Below, one piece after another: positions 34,995-44,965 of a DNA stretch of 64,000 bases (its first letter is position 1; every line of letters starts with the position of its first letter). This stretch comes from Bowdeniella nasicola (GTDB taxonomy: Bacteria; Actinomycetota; Actinomycetes; Actinomycetales; Actinomycetaceae). The stretch spans positions 186,001-250,000 of the forward strand of contig JAUNVA010000001.1 in the NCBI GenBank assembly GCA_030537895.1. The letters are read 5' to 3'. The position numbers were made by a program, and so were the translations under genes. Below the pieces are notes generated by a model. It had not been told where the DNA came from and did no database searches. It worked only from the letters and a program-made list of their open reading frames with translations.

Positions 34995-36529
34995 TGCTCA
35001 CTCCTGAAGGTGAAGGCGTTCACGACCGGGACGTTCCGGTCAATGCCGAACGTTACCCTGCTGATCTTCGGCCCGAGGGCCAATTGCCCGCGCTTCCACT
35101 CGGCGCCCCGCACGAGCGCGATCACGCGATCGACGGTCTCGCCCTCGAAGCCGTCGCGCAGGAGTTGTTCGCGGCTCTTGCCCTCGTCGATGAAACCGGC
35201 GAGGATCGCGTCCAGCACGGGGTAGTCCGGCAGGGAGTCGGAGTCCTTCTGATCGGGGCGTAGTTCCGCCGAAGGGGGCTTGGTAATCGAGTTTTCCGGG
35301 ATGGGTTTCGCCTCGCCGCGTTCGGCGGCGTGCGCATTGCGCCACCGTGCAAGCTCCCACACAAGCGTCTTGGGGACGTCCGCGATCGGCGCAAACCCAC
35401 CGACGGAATCGCCGTAGATGGTCGAATACCCGACGGCGACCTCGGTGCGGTTTCCCGTGGCGAGCACGAGCGGGCCCTCGGAGTTCGAGATCGCCATGAG
35501 GATCTGGCCGCGGATGCGAGCCTGCAGGTTCTCTTCGGCGACGCCTGAGAGGTCCATCTCGGTCTCGAAGGCCGCAAACATTGGCGCGATCTCCTGGACG
35601 CGGTAATCCGCACCGATCCGTTCGGCACTGAGTTCCGCGTCCGAGCGCGAGTGCTCCGAAGAGTAGCGCGAGGGCATGGAGACACCGATGACATTGGCGC
35701 CGCCGATCGCATCCGCGGCGATGGTGGCGACGAGCGCCGAATCGATGCCGCCCGATAGTCCCAGTGCGACGCGCGTGAAGCCATTGGCCGCCAGGTAGTC
35801 GCGCAAACCCACCACGAGCGCCCGGTAGATGCGCTCGGCGAGGGGGGCGAGGGGTGCGGGATCGGCCGCGCAGATCACCTGGCCGTCGGAGTAGACATCG
35901 ACAATGAGCACCTCGGGCGCGAAGTCCTCGGCTCGGCCCACCAGGTGCCCCCAACCGTCGCGTGCCTGGGCGCCGCCGTCGTAGACATAGGCGTCTGCGC
36001 CGCCCACGAGATTGGTGTACAGCACGGGCAGACCGGAGGTGAGAGTGAGGCTCGCGAGCAGGTGCTCGCGCTCGGTTTCGTGCCCTGTCCAAAATGGGCT
36101 TTGGTCGAGCACGATGACGGCGATGTGGTCGGGATCGATGGCCGGCACTGCGCTCTCCGCCCCGGCCCGCAGGGTGAGTGAGCCGGCGTCGGTCTCGAGC
36201 ACTCCGTCGCTTACACCCATCTGACCGTCGAGCAGCTGCACGAAACCATCCCCGAGCGCGGGCTCGTGCAGGATCAGCATCGGGGCGTGCTCCAGGGAGG
36301 CGGCACGCTCGGCGAGCTCCAGCGTCGCGTCGGCGAGGGCGTCGGCGAAGTCATGCCGGTACTCGAGGTCGCGCAGGGCCGGACCGGCGAGCGCGCCGGT
36401 GGGGAAGATCACCAGGTCGGCGTTCTCGGCGCTCGCGGCGCGGGCGGCGGCGAGGATGGCATGCGCGTTGGCGGAAAAATCCCCGACGACGGGGTGAACT
36501 TGGGCGAGGGCGATGCGCACTGACGTCAT
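34991..36529 (-). CDS. nadE: NAD+ synthase with degenerate glutaminase domain
   Basis: A protein of about 512 residues. The C-terminal synthetase domain (from about residue 245) is intact, with P-loop GLSGGIDSALVA, and amidates nicotinate adenine dinucleotide. The N-terminal nitrilase-fold domain, which normally makes ammonia from glutamine through a Glu-Lys-Cys triad, appears defective. The Glu motif reads FPTGALAG instead of FPE. The segment with the catalytic Cys (normally near a CED motif) seems deleted, with VIVLDQSPFWTGHETERE following directly. The enzyme may therefore need free ammonia. The start is ATG 36529, with ATG 36541 as an alternative. Confidence 0.88.
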   Translation of the reverse strand: MTSVRIALAQVHPVVGDFSANAHAILAAARAASAENADLVIFPTGALAGPALRDLEYRHDFADALADATLELAERAASLEHAPMLILHEPALGDGFVQLLDGQMGVSDGVLETDAGSLTLRAGAESAVPAIDPDHIAVIVLDQSPFWTGHETEREHLLASLTLTSGLPVLYTNLVGGADAYVYDGGAQARDGWGHLVGRAEDFAPEVLIVDVYSDGQVICAADPAPLAPLAERIYRALVVGLRDYLAANGFTRVALGLSGGIDSALVATIAADAIGGANVIGVSMPSRYSSEHSRSDAELSAERIGADYRVQEIAPMFAAFETEMDLSGVAEENLQARIRGQILMAISNSEGPLVLATGNRTEVAVGYSTIYGDSVGGFAPIADVPKTLVWELARWRNAHAAERGEAKPIPENSITKPPSAELRPDQKDSDSLPDYPVLDAILAGFIDEGKSREQLLRDGFEGETVDRVIALVRGAEWKRGQLALGPKISRVTFGIDRNVPVVNAFTFRSEQ

Positions 36530-36621
36530 ATCGCCCATCATGCCACCGGCCCGCTTTGGGGCGCCATGAGACGATAGAACGACCCGGGGATCCCGGCAGT
36601 GTCACCGAGGAAAGGCCAGCC

Positions 36622-37956
36622 ATGGACCGCCAGCAGGAATACGTCGTCCGAACGGTTGAAGAACGTGACCTCCGTTTCATCCAGCTGTGGTTCACCGACG
36701 TGCTCGGCATCTTGAAATCCGTGACGATTGCGCCGGCAGAACTCCTGGGGGCGTTCGAGGAGGGCGTCGGCTTTGACGGCTCCGCTGTCGAAGGCCTCAC
36801 CCGCGTGTTCGAGGCGGACATGCTCGCCCGTCCCGATGCCGCCACCTTCCAAGTCCTCTCCGGCTCCGAAGAGGGGCTCGCCCGCATGTTTTGCGACATC
36901 GTGACCCCTGACGGAGCGCCCGCCCGCGGCGATTCGCGTCAGGTGCTACGCCGTATGCTGTCACGCGCCGCGGACGCGGGCCTCACGTTCTACACGCACC
37001 CCGAGATCGAGTTCTACCTCTTCGATGGTGATGCCTATGCGGCGCGCGGAGAACTCCTCCCCGTCGACCGGGACGGCTATTTCGAACACTCGACGACGAC
37101 GATTGCGCGAGTTTTCCGCCGGGAGGCCGTCACGCGCTTGGAGGACATGGGGATTTCGGTGGAGTACACGCACCACGAGGGCGGGCCCGGCCAGCAGGAA
37201 ATCGACCTGCGCTATGCCGATGCGTTGACAACGGCCGATAACATCCAGACGTTCAAGCAGGTGATCCAAGAGCTAGCTGAGGAGCGGGGTGTGATCGCCA
37301 CATTCATGCCCAAGCCCCTGGTAGCCGAGCCGGGTTCCGGTATGCACACGCACCTGTCACTCTTTGAAGGAGATCGCAACGCGTTCTTCGATCCGGCCGG
37401 CCCCTACCAGCTGTCGGTCACGGCCCGCCGTTTCATCGCGGGCCTCCTACACCACGCCCCTGAGACGACGGCGCTTACCTGTCAGCACGTGAACTCCTAC
37501 AAGCGGCTGTGGGGTGGGGGAGAGGCACCTTCCTTTATTTGTTGGGGGCACAACAACCGATCGGCCCTCGTACGCGTCCCGCTCGCCAAGCCCGATAAGG
37601 CGCGTTCGGCGCGGGTGGAATATCGCTCCCTGGATCCGGCGGCGAACCCGTACTTGGCGTTCGCCGCCCTCCTTGCCGCAGGGCTGGCCGGTATCGAGGG
37701 AGAATACGAGCTGCCCGAGGGCGCCGAGGACGATGTCTGGATGCTCTCCGATGAGGAACGTCGCGCACTCGGTATCGCCCCGCTTCCCGCCTCCCTGCAC
37801 CGCGCTGTCGAACTCCTGGAGCGCAGCGAGCTCATGGCCGCAACCCTTGGCGAAGACGCCTTTGACTTCGTGGCACGGAACAAGCACCAGGAATGGCAGG
37901 ACTACCGGGCCCAGGTCACGCCGTTCGAACTCAAGCACTTCCTGCCCGTCACCTAG
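36622..37956 (+). CDS. glnA2: Glutamine synthetase, GlnA2-type
   Basis: A 444-residue type I glutamine synthetase. ATG 36622 has GAGGAAAGG upstream. The open frame extends to 36178, but that part is Arg-rich shadow of nadE. It has GSAVEGLTRVFEADM near residue 52, the ATP/metal motifs EYTHHEGGPGQQEIDLRY and KPLVAEPGSGMHTHLS, and [18 protein letters not shown]. The NLYDLPPEE adenylylation loop is replaced by GEYELPEGAEDD, so GlnE probably does not regulate it. In mycobacteria the corresponding gene sits in the same glnA2-glnE-glnA1 arrangement. Its physiological substrate may not be ammonia/glutamate. Confidence 0.92.
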   Translation: MDRQQEYVVRTVEERDLRFIQLWFTDVLGILKSVTIAPAELLGAFEEGVGFDGSAVEGLTRVFEADMLARPDAATFQVLSGSEEGLARMFCDIVTPDGAPARGDSRQVLRRMLSRAADAGLTFYTHPEIEFYLFDGDAYAARGELLPVDRDGYFEHSTTTIARVFRREAVTRLEDMGISVEYTHHEGGPGQQEIDLRYADALTTADNIQTFKQVIQELAEERGVIATFMPKPLVAEPGSGMHTHLSLFEGDRNAFFDPAGPYQLSVTARRFIAGLLHHAPETTALTCQHVNSYKRLWGGGEAPSFICWGHNNRSALVRVPLAKPDKARSARVEYRSLDPAANPYLAFAALLAAGLAGIEGEYELPEGAEDDVWMLSDEERRALGIAPLPASLHRAVELLERSELMAATLGEDAFDFVARNKHQEWQDYRAQVTPFELKHFLPVT

Positions 37957-40887
37957 ATGAATACGCCCGCCGAATCTGCGCGTGCCGCGGCCCGCGCCGG
38001 CTTCGCCCGCTCCGGCCGCGTGGCGGCCCTCATCGAGGAATGTCACGCACTCGAGCTGACCCTTGAGATCACGGACTTCGCCGTGGCAGGAGACCCGGAC
38101 GAAGCCCTCCTCGCCCTGCTCCGCCTTGCCGAAGCGCATCCTGATGCCACGCGCACCGTGTGTGCGGATCCCGAGGCCCGCGAGCGCCTCATCCGTGTGC
38201 TCGGTGCCTCGCGGGCAATGGGTGACGTCGCAATCCGCCACCCTGGCGTCCTCGCCCACCTGACCGGTGACCCCGCAGCGCTCCTCGCGCGTCCCGTTGA
38301 GTCGAGCCTCGGTGGGGCTCACGATGGCCAGGAGTTGCGGGCACGCTACCGACAGGCGCTCTTCACGATCGCCGTCGCCGACCTCGCCCTCGCCGATGCG
38401 AGCCGGACCCCCGCCGTCATGCGAGCCATCAGTGAGCTGGTCGACGCGACCCTCCGCTCGGCCCTTGCGCTCGCGCGTGCCAGCCACCCGGAGTTCGACG
38501 ACATTCCCCTGATCGTCGTCGCCATGGGAAAAAGTGGGGGCGGCGAACTGAACTACATCTCAGATGTCGACCTCGTGTTCGTCACCGACTACGTCGAGGG
38601 ACGCAATGAGGAGGAAGCCGTCGCGGGGGCCACGACCCTTGCACGCGCCTTAACGGAGTTGTGCGTTGCCTCCTTTTCTGGCGCCTCTGGGGAGCCGGGA
38701 CTGTGGCCGATCGATACGAACCTGCGGCCGGAGGGCCGCGACGGCCCGCTCGTGCGCACTCTCGCCTCGCACGTGAACTACTACCGCCGATGGGCCGAAT
38801 CCTGGGAATTCCAGGCATTGTTGAAGGCCCGTCCAGTCGCGGGTGAACAGGAGCTGGCAGACCGCTACCTCGAGCAGATTTGGCCCCTGGCGTTCACGGC
38901 CGTAGAACGGCCCGGTTTCGTCACCGACTCTCAGCAGATGCGCCGCCGCGTCGAAGCGTCCGTGGCGGGGGCCGAGGCAGACCGGCATATCAAACTTGGT
39001 AAGGGGGGCCTGCGCGATGTCGAGTTCACGGTGCAGCTTCTCCAACTCGTGCACGGACGCACCGACGAGAGCCTTCGGGTACGAGGCACCATCGAGGCTA
39101 TCCACGCGCTACGCGACGGCGGATATGTGAGTCGCGAGAACGCTGGTGAGCTGATCTCCTCCTACTGCCTGGAGCGCACGCTGGAGCACCGGATTCAACT
39201 GCACCGCATGCGTCGCGCCCACCTCCTGCCGCGCGCCGAAGCGGACCTGCGGCGGCTCGCACGGCTGCTCGAGGTGGAGGACGTGACGGCGCTGTGGTCG
39301 GCGGTGCGCCGGCGAGTGCGCTCACTGCATGAGTCCATCTTCTACCGCCCCCTACTGCCGGCGACTGCACAGCTGAGCGCTGATGACGTGACGCTGCAGC
39401 CGGCGGCGGCCTCCGATCGTCTTGCTGCTATCGGATACCTCGACCCCAAGGGCGCCCTGCACCACATCGCCGCTCTCACGACCGGTATTTCGCGTCGTGC
39501 CGCCATCCAGCGTCATCTCCTGCCCGTCATGTTGCAGTGGTTTGCCGATGGGCCAGACCCCGACGGCGCCCTCCTCGCCTTTAGACGCCTATCGGACACG
39601 CTGGGGGAGACCCACTGGTATCTCAAACTGCTACGCGATGACAACGCGGTCGCCCACACGCTCGCCCAGGCGCTGTCGCGGTCGCGCTATATCGGTGAGG
39701 ACGTGCCCGCCGTACCGAACGCTGTCACATGGCTTGCCGAGCGGGACGGGCTCGCGGCACGCACCGCGAGCGACCTGCACGCCGAGGCGGAAGCCTATTT
39801 TTCGCGGCATGCCGAGGCAAGCGAACGGGCCCTCTATCTGCGCCTCATGCGCCGGCGTGAACTCCTGCGGGCCGCGTTTGCCGACGTGACGGAGGGTGTG
39901 CAAACCCACCGGGCGACGGCGATCACGGATATCACCGACGTCGCCCTCACTTGGGCGCTGCGGGCGGCCCGCGATGACTTTGCTACCGAGCATGGGAGGG
40001 AAGCGGACGCCCTGCCCGTCATCGTGGCGATGGGCCGCACAGGCGGGCGCGAAATGACGTACGCCTCCGATGCTGACTGCGTGATCATCTATGAGCCCAC
40101 CGGACCGGAGGCGAGTGCCGACGCGACCTGGGTTGCCAACCGATGGCGCGCCTTGCTCGCCGACGCTGACCAAGCCCCGGGCCTCGCCGTCGATCTCGCC
40201 TTGCGACCTGAAGGCAAGTCCGGTGCGGTCACGCGCACGCTCGATTCCTACCTCGACTACGTGTCCCGACGCGCGGAACCTTGGGAACGCCAAGCCCTGT
40301 TACGCGCCCGTCTCGTCACCCACCAGGGACTCCCGGCCGCGCGCGTCGCGCAGATCCGCGAAGCGATTGAGGCGGCACGCTACCCGGAGGGGGGACTCCC
40401 GGCCGCGGACCTGCGCCAGATTAGCCGCCTGAAAGCCCGCATGGAGGCCGAACGCCTCCCGAGGGGAGTGCCGGGCACGCGGCACGTGAAACTCGGAAAG
40501 GGGGGCCTCACGGACGTCGAATGGGCGGTCCAGATCCTCCAGCTGCGCTATGGCGCACAGCTGGCGGCCCTGCGCACGACGTCGACGGAGGAGGCTCTCG
40601 CCGCCGCACGGGACGCCGGTCTGCTCACCGGGGGCCAGGCCGCCGATCTGCATGCCGCATGGACGATGGCCGGCGAGATCCGAGCGGCGGCGAGCCTCGC
40701 GCTGCGCCGGGGCGGTGCGACGGTCGACGTCCTGCCTGCCGACCCGCAGGAGCGTTCACTGATCGCCCACCTGGTGGGACTCGGTTCACTTACGCTCTCG
40801 GATTTCGATGAGACCTGGCTGCGGCGCGCGCGGCGGGCCCGCGCAGTAGCCGAGGACCTGATCTATGGCGACACCCCGAGCCCATAG
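37957..40887 (+). CDS. glnE: Bifunctional glutamine synthetase adenylyltransferase/adenylyl-removing enzyme
   Basis: A 976-residue regulator of GlnA1 activity. Two nucleotidyltransferase domains are visible. The first has GKSGGGELNYISDVDLVFV near residue 190, and the second has GRTGGREMTYASDADCVII near 692. Each is followed by an Arg-x-Glu-Gly motif (RPEGRDGPL, RPEGKSGAV) and KLGKGGL(R/T)DVE. Both active sites keep the paired Asp residues, so addition and removal of AMP should both work. The ATG follows the glnA2 stop directly. Confidence 0.95.
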   Translation: MNTPAESARAAARAGFARSGRVAALIEECHALELTLEITDFAVAGDPDEALLALLRLAEAHPDATRTVCADPEARERLIRVLGASRAMGDVAIRHPGVLAHLTGDPAALLARPVESSLGGAHDGQELRARYRQALFTIAVADLALADASRTPAVMRAISELVDATLRSALALARASHPEFDDIPLIVVAMGKSGGGELNYISDVDLVFVTDYVEGRNEEEAVAGATTLARALTELCVASFSGASGEPGLWPIDTNLRPEGRDGPLVRTLASHVNYYRRWAESWEFQALLKARPVAGEQELADRYLEQIWPLAFTAVERPGFVTDSQQMRRRVEASVAGAEADRHIKLGKGGLRDVEFTVQLLQLVHGRTDESLRVRGTIEAIHALRDGGYVSRENAGELISSYCLERTLEHRIQLHRMRRAHLLPRAEADLRRLARLLEVEDVTALWSAVRRRVRSLHESIFYRPLLPATAQLSADDVTLQPAAASDRLAAIGYLDPKGALHHIAALTTGISRRAAIQRHLLPVMLQWFADGPDPDGALLAFRRLSDTLGETHWYLKLLRDDNAVAHTLAQALSRSRYIGEDVPAVPNAVTWLAERDGLAARTASDLHAEAEAYFSRHAEASERALYLRLMRRRELLRAAFADVTEGVQTHRATAITDITDVALTWALRAARDDFATEHGREADALPVIVAMGRTGGREMTYASDADCVIIYEPTGPEASADATWVANRWRALLADADQAPGLAVDLALRPEGKSGAVTRTLDSYLDYVSRRAEPWERQALLRARLVTHQGLPAARVAQIREAIEAARYPEGGLPAADLRQISRLKARMEAERLPRGVPGTRHVKLGKGGLTDVEWAVQILQLRYGAQLAALRTTSTEEALAAARDAGLLTGGQAADLHAAWTMAGEIRAAASLALRRGGATVDVLPADPQERSLIAHLVGLGSLTLSDFDETWLRRARRARAVAEDLIYGDTPSP

Positions 40888-40902
40888 CGTGGGGCGCCTT
40901 TT

Positions 40903-42327
40903 CTACAGGGAAAAGTAGAGCTCGAACTCGTGTGGGTGCGGACGCTGGCGCAACGGCTCAATTTCGTGCGTGCGTTTGTACTCGATCCACGTCTCGATGA
41001 GGTCGGGTGTGAAGACGTCTCCCTCGGTCAGGAAGTCGTGATCGGCCTCCAGTTCAAGGAGAGCCTGGTCGAGCGTGTAGGGCAACTGTCGGATCTCTGC
41101 GTGTTCCTCGGGCGGCAGTTCGTAGAGGTCCTTATCGATCGGCTCGGCCGGTTCGATCCGGTTGCGGATACCGTCCAGTCCCGCCATGAGCTGCGCTGCG
41201 AAGGCAAGGTAGGGGTTTGCGGAGGGATCCGGCACCCGGTACTCGACGCGCTTCGCCTTCGGGGAGGTGCCCGTGATCGGGATGCGGATGCACGCCGATC
41301 GGTTGCGGGCCGAGTAGACGAGGTTGACGGGGGCCTCGAAGCCCGGCACGAGCCGGTGATAGGAGTTCGCTGACGGGTTGGTGAAGGCGAGTAGGGCCGG
41401 GGCATGCTCCAACAGGCCCCCAATGAACCAGCGAGCCGTGTCCGACAGGTTGGCGTAGCCGGACTCGTCGTAGAAGAGCGGGGTGCCTTCCTTCCACAGC
41501 GAGAGGTGGCAGTGCATGCCCGATCCGTTGTCCCCAAAGACGGGCTTCGGCATGAAAGTCGCCGTCTTGCCGGCCGCCCAGGCAGCATTCTTGACCACGT
41601 ACTTGAACTTCATCATGTCGTCGCCGGCGGCCGTGAGCGTGTCAAACGTGTAGTTGATTTCCTGCTGGCCCGCGGTGCCCACCTCGTGGTGGGAACGTTC
41701 GACCTTCAGGCCGACGTCATACATCAGTGCCACGATCTGGTCACGCAGGTCGCAGAAATGATCGGAGGGCGAGACGGGGAAGTAGCCACCCTTATAGGGA
41801 GTCTTGTACCCGCGGTTGCCCCCCTCCTCGACGCGGCCCGTGTTCCACGCCGCCTCATCGGAGTCAATGTGGTAGTAGCCCCCCGCTGCCGATGTGGCAA
41901 AACGAACGTCGTCGAAGACGTAGAACTCGGCCTCCGCTCCCACGTAGGCGGTGTCGGCAATTCCAGTGGAGCGGAGGTAGGCCTCCGCCTTCGCGGCCAC
42001 GTTGCGCGGGTCGCGCGAGTAGGGCTCATCAGTGAAGGGGTCGACAATGAAGAAGTTGACGACGAGGGTCTTCGCGGGGCGGAACGGGTCGACGAACGCC
42101 GAGCTGATGTCCGGCACGAGCTTCATGTCGGATTCGTGGATCGCCTGGAAGCCACGGATCGAGGAGCCATCAAACATCAGCCCGTCGGTGAACAGGTCTT
42201 CGGTGAAGGCCTCGACCGGGATGTTGAAGTGCTGCATGATCCCCGGGAGGTCACAAAAGCGGACGTCAATGAACTGGACGCCTTCTTCACGGGTGAAGGC
42301 GATCGCCTGCTCAGGGGAGCTAAACAT
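40903..42327 (-). CDS. glnA1: Glutamine synthetase type I, adenylylation-regulated
   Basis: A 474-residue main glutamine synthetase. The start is ATG 42327 ([19 protein letters not shown]), with AAGG 8 bp upstream. A longer frame to 42411 has no support. It contains [41 protein letters not shown] and [11 protein letters not shown]. The adenylylation loop DLYELPPEE carries Tyr at about 402, the target of GlnE, whose gene converges on this one with a 15-bp gap. Confidence 0.96.
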   Translation of the reverse strand: MFSSPEQAIAFTREEGVQFIDVRFCDLPGIMQHFNIPVEAFTEDLFTDGLMFDGSSIRGFQAIHESDMKLVPDISSAFVDPFRPAKTLVVNFFIVDPFTDEPYSRDPRNVAAKAEAYLRSTGIADTAYVGAEAEFYVFDDVRFATSAAGGYYHIDSDEAAWNTGRVEEGGNRGYKTPYKGGYFPVSPSDHFCDLRDQIVALMYDVGLKVERSHHEVGTAGQQEINYTFDTLTAAGDDMMKFKYVVKNAAWAAGKTATFMPKPVFGDNGSGMHCHLSLWKEGTPLFYDESGYANLSDTARWFIGGLLEHAPALLAFTNPSANSYHRLVPGFEAPVNLVYSARNRSACIRIPITGTSPKAKRVEYRVPDPSANPYLAFAAQLMAGLDGIRNRIEPAEPIDKDLYELPPEEHAEIRQLPYTLDQALLELEADHDFLTEGDVFTPDLIETWIEYKRTHEIEPLRQRPHPHEFELYFSL

Positions 42328-42389
42328 GGATGGGACCTTTCGGTAGCCGGACGGCACCAATATACGCGCGTGGACGGGCCCCATATGCG

Positions 42390-42425
42390 CGAATGCGCAC
42401 GGTGAGATCACACCGTGCGCATTCG
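42390..42425 (-). terminator. Terminator after the DUF4191 gene
   Basis: A perfect 15-bp stem (CGAATGCGCACGGTG and complement) with a 6-nt loop lies 13 bp beyond the stop of the DUF4191 gene and upstream of glnA1, insulating the two. Confidence 0.8.
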
Positions 42426-42438
42426 ACTCGCGCGTCGG

Positions 42439-43131
42439 TTAGCGACCGCGCAGGCCCTTGCGGTCGGGGCGGGCCCGCATTGGGTCGATCCCCTTCGGGA
42501 TCGGGAGCCGCATGGCGCCGAGGGAGGACAGGCGTTTGGCGACGACGGCGACCTGCTGGCGGGTGAGCTTCTTCGGGAGCTTGCGCATGGCACGTTCCAG
42601 ACCCCGCAGCGGCACCTGTCCTTCACCGTTGCCGACGTAGATGGTGTGGACGGGCACGTTCGTCACGGAGCGACGCACCTTGCGTTCCTCATCGCGCACG
42701 AGCCGTTTCGTGCGGTTGATCGGGCCCTCGACGAGGAGCACGACGCCAGGGCGGCCGACCGTACGGAACACCATGTCCTGGGTACGGGGGTTGATCCCGA
42801 CCGGCTCCTGTTCGGTGTTCCATCCGCGCGTCTGCTGCAGGACCGCGACGGTGGCCCCCGGTTGACCGTCGATTTGGGCGTAGGAGGCACGACGCGTGTA
42901 CAGGGAAAGCAGCACCATCATCGCGAGGAGCGCGAGCATGAGGCCGAGCAGCGGATACCAGATCCACCGTCCCGTGCTGATCCCGAGCACGATCGATCCG
43001 CCGAAGACGAGAACAAGGATCGCGAGGAGCGCCCAGCGCATCCACGGGTAGGCTTCCTGGGTCAGGCGATAGGCGTCCGCAATGTTGTGGTACCAACGCC
43101 GCTTCTTGGGGGTGGTTTCAGCGTTTGACAT
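42439..43131 (-). CDS. DUF4191 family membrane protein
   Basis: A 230-residue protein with two adjacent membrane helices (residues of about 33-80: MRWALLAILVLVFGGSIVLG and LLGLMLALLAMMVLLSLYTR) and a basic cytoplasmic C-terminal domain. The family sits beside lipA in most actinobacteria and has no assigned function. It is 12 bp downstream of the lipA frame, in the lipB-lipA-DUF4191 operon. The conserved block RTVGRPGVVLLVEGP and a basic C-terminus (MRARPDRKGLRGR) are typical. Confidence 0.88.
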   Translation of the reverse strand: MSNAETTPKKRRWYHNIADAYRLTQEAYPWMRWALLAILVLVFGGSIVLGISTGRWIWYPLLGLMLALLAMMVLLSLYTRRASYAQIDGQPGATVAVLQQTRGWNTEQEPVGINPRTQDMVFRTVGRPGVVLLVEGPINRTKRLVRDEERKVRRSVTNVPVHTIYVGNGEGQVPLRGLERAMRKLPKKLTRQQVAVVAKRLSSLGAMRLPIPKGIDPMRARPDRKGLRGR

Positions 43132-43143
43132 GATGCGCCCAGT

Positions 43144-44210
43144 CTAGCGCGCCGCGCGCGCGTGCATGGAACGGCGCCCGCCGGGTGTCTCGGCATCGGT
43201 TGTGGGACGCAGCCGGGCGGACACGGCCGAAGCCTCCTGGTGCGCAGTCATCGGCTCCGTCAGGTGGTGCAGTTCGCGCGGCACGGTGCGTCCCCGGCGG
43301 GCCATTGCCTGGCCCCACAGGCGACCGGCCCGATAGGACGACCGCACGAGGGGGCCAGCCATGACGCCCGCGAAACCGAGGTCGAGCGCGGCCGCAGAGA
43401 GCTCGGTGAACTCCTCGGGCCGGACCCAACGCTCAACGGGGTGGTGGCGAGGCGAGGGCCGCAGATACTGCGTGATGGTCAGCAGGTCGGTGCCGGCCTC
43501 ACGCAGGTCCTTCATGGCCGCGAGAACTTCCTCGGGCGTTTCACCCATCCCTAAGATGAGGTTGGATTTCGTGATGAGGCCCGCATCGGCGGCTTCGGCA
43601 AGCACACCCAGGCTGCGCTCGTAGCGGAAGGCAGGGCGGATCCGTGCAAACAGACGCGGCACCGTCTCGAGGTTGTGGCCGAGGACTTCGGGCCGCGAGG
43701 AGAACACTTTCGCGAGCTGACTCGGGTTCGCCCGGAAGTCGGGGATCAGTAGTTCGACCCCGGTGCCCGGTGAAAGCGCGTGGATCTCTCGGGTGGTTTG
43801 TGCATAGAGCCAGGCACCACCGTCGGGCAGGTCGTCTCGTGCCACACCCGTGACGGTTGCGTATTTGAGCGAGAGTTCGGCGACTGACTCGGCGACGCGC
43901 CGCGGCTCGTCCCGGTCGACTTCGGTGGGCCGGCCGGTATCGATCTGGCAGAAGTCACAACGCCGCGTGCACTGGTCACCGCCAATGAGGAGGTGGCTTC
44001 CCGGTCTTGCCAGCACTCGAAAATATTGGGACAGCCGGCCTCTTCGCAGACGGTATGGAGACCGGAGCGTCGCACGATTGATTTGAGTTCGGAGTATTGC
44101 GGCCCCATGACGGCTCGGGTGCGGATCCACTCGGGTTTGCGTTCGATTGGGGTCTCAGCGTTGCGCGCTTCGACACGCAGCAGGCGGCGGCCCTCGGGTG
44201 TCACGGTCAT
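43144..44210 (-). pseudogene. lipA: Lipoyl synthase, split by a one-base deletion
   Basis: The radical-SAM enzyme that inserts two sulfurs into octanoyl groups on E2 and GcvH. The first frame (44210 to about 43992) encodes [20 protein letters not shown] and the auxiliary-cluster motif [12 protein letters not shown]. The second frame (about 43989 to 43144) encodes LIGGDQC, the radical-SAM motif CTRRCDFC and the normal C-terminus. At 43990-43991 only two bases (TC) separate ACC from CTC-ATT-GGC, where the family has a full codon, usually Phe. All other residues look intact. Either a recent inactivation or a sequencing error explains it. The start overlaps the lipB stop by 4 bp. Confidence 0.9.
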
Positions 44211-44863
44211 GCTGGCTCCTTATCGGGGGTCTCACGGCGGGCTCGCAGGGGGTGCAAAGCGACGGCGAGGTGGTTGGTCAGGTGATCGGCTACGTCGGCA
44301 AGGTCGAGGTCGTAGCCCAATTCGTGTGCCATGGTCGTGACGCCGGCGTCGGCAATTCCACAGGGCACGATCGCCCGGTAGGGCGCCAGTGAATTGTTGA
44401 CGTTCAGGGCGATCCCATGCAGGGTGGCGCCGCGCGCCACTCGAACGCCCACCGCGCAGATCTTGCGGTCGGGAGGCGTGAGCCACACCCCCGAGCGCGA
44501 GGACACACGCGTCCCCTCAAGTCCGTAGTGGGCGAGTGTCGCGATCACGGCCTCCTCGAGAGCGTGGACGTAGGCGAGGACGTCCAGCGGCTCGCGGAGC
44601 GCGATGATCGGGTAGGCGACGACCTGGCCGGGGCCGTGCCAGGTGATCCGGCCACCGCGATCCACGGGAACGTAATTCAGGTGGGGATCACGCACATCCC
44701 AGGGGGCAGTGCGGCGCCCTCCCGTATAAACCGGCTCCATCTCGACGACGACGACGCAGTCGTCTTGGCAGTGTCTGGCAATGGCGGCATGCAGGGAGCG
44801 TTGCAGTGCGTCGACCGCGTCGTAGGGTTGGGGGCCTTCGGCAATGAGACAAACGCGGCGCAC
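44207..44863 (-). CDS. lipB: Octanoyltransferase
   Basis: A 218-residue enzyme that moves octanoyl from ACP to apo-E2 and GcvH lipoyl domains, the step before LipA. The conserved region [18 protein letters not shown] lies near residue 70. The catalytic Lys is in [11 protein letters not shown] near 135, and the acyl-accepting Cys is in [13 protein letters not shown] near 170. It heads the lipB-lipA-DUF4191 operon and is fully intact, unlike lipA. Confidence 0.94.
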   Translation of the reverse strand: MRRVCLIAEGPQPYDAVDALQRSLHAAIARHCQDDCVVVVEMEPVYTGGRRTAPWDVRDPHLNYVPVDRGGRITWHGPGQVVAYPIIALREPLDVLAYVHALEEAVIATLAHYGLEGTRVSSRSGVWLTPPDRKICAVGVRVARGATLHGIALNVNNSLAPYRAIVPCGIADAGVTTMAHELGYDLDLADVADHLTNHLAVALHPLRARRETPDKEPA

Positions 44864-44965
44864 CTGCCTATCGTAATATGCCCGTCCGCTGATATGGAGG
44901 TGAACCCAAGGGTGGATTGTGGATAATGCTCAAGAGGTAGCTGGCCACAGCGTTACCGTGACCTC

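Noticed and set aside
36178..36621. An extended N-terminus of GlnA2
   Set aside because: It is antisense to nadE and almost entirely Arg/Ala/Gly. The ATG at 36622 has a good ribosome-binding site and normal family start.
43746..44210. A separate short protein upstream of a radical-SAM gene
   Set aside because: Its first 75 residues are the normal N-terminus of LipA, and the rest is frameshifted, so it is half of a broken lipA and not an independent gene.
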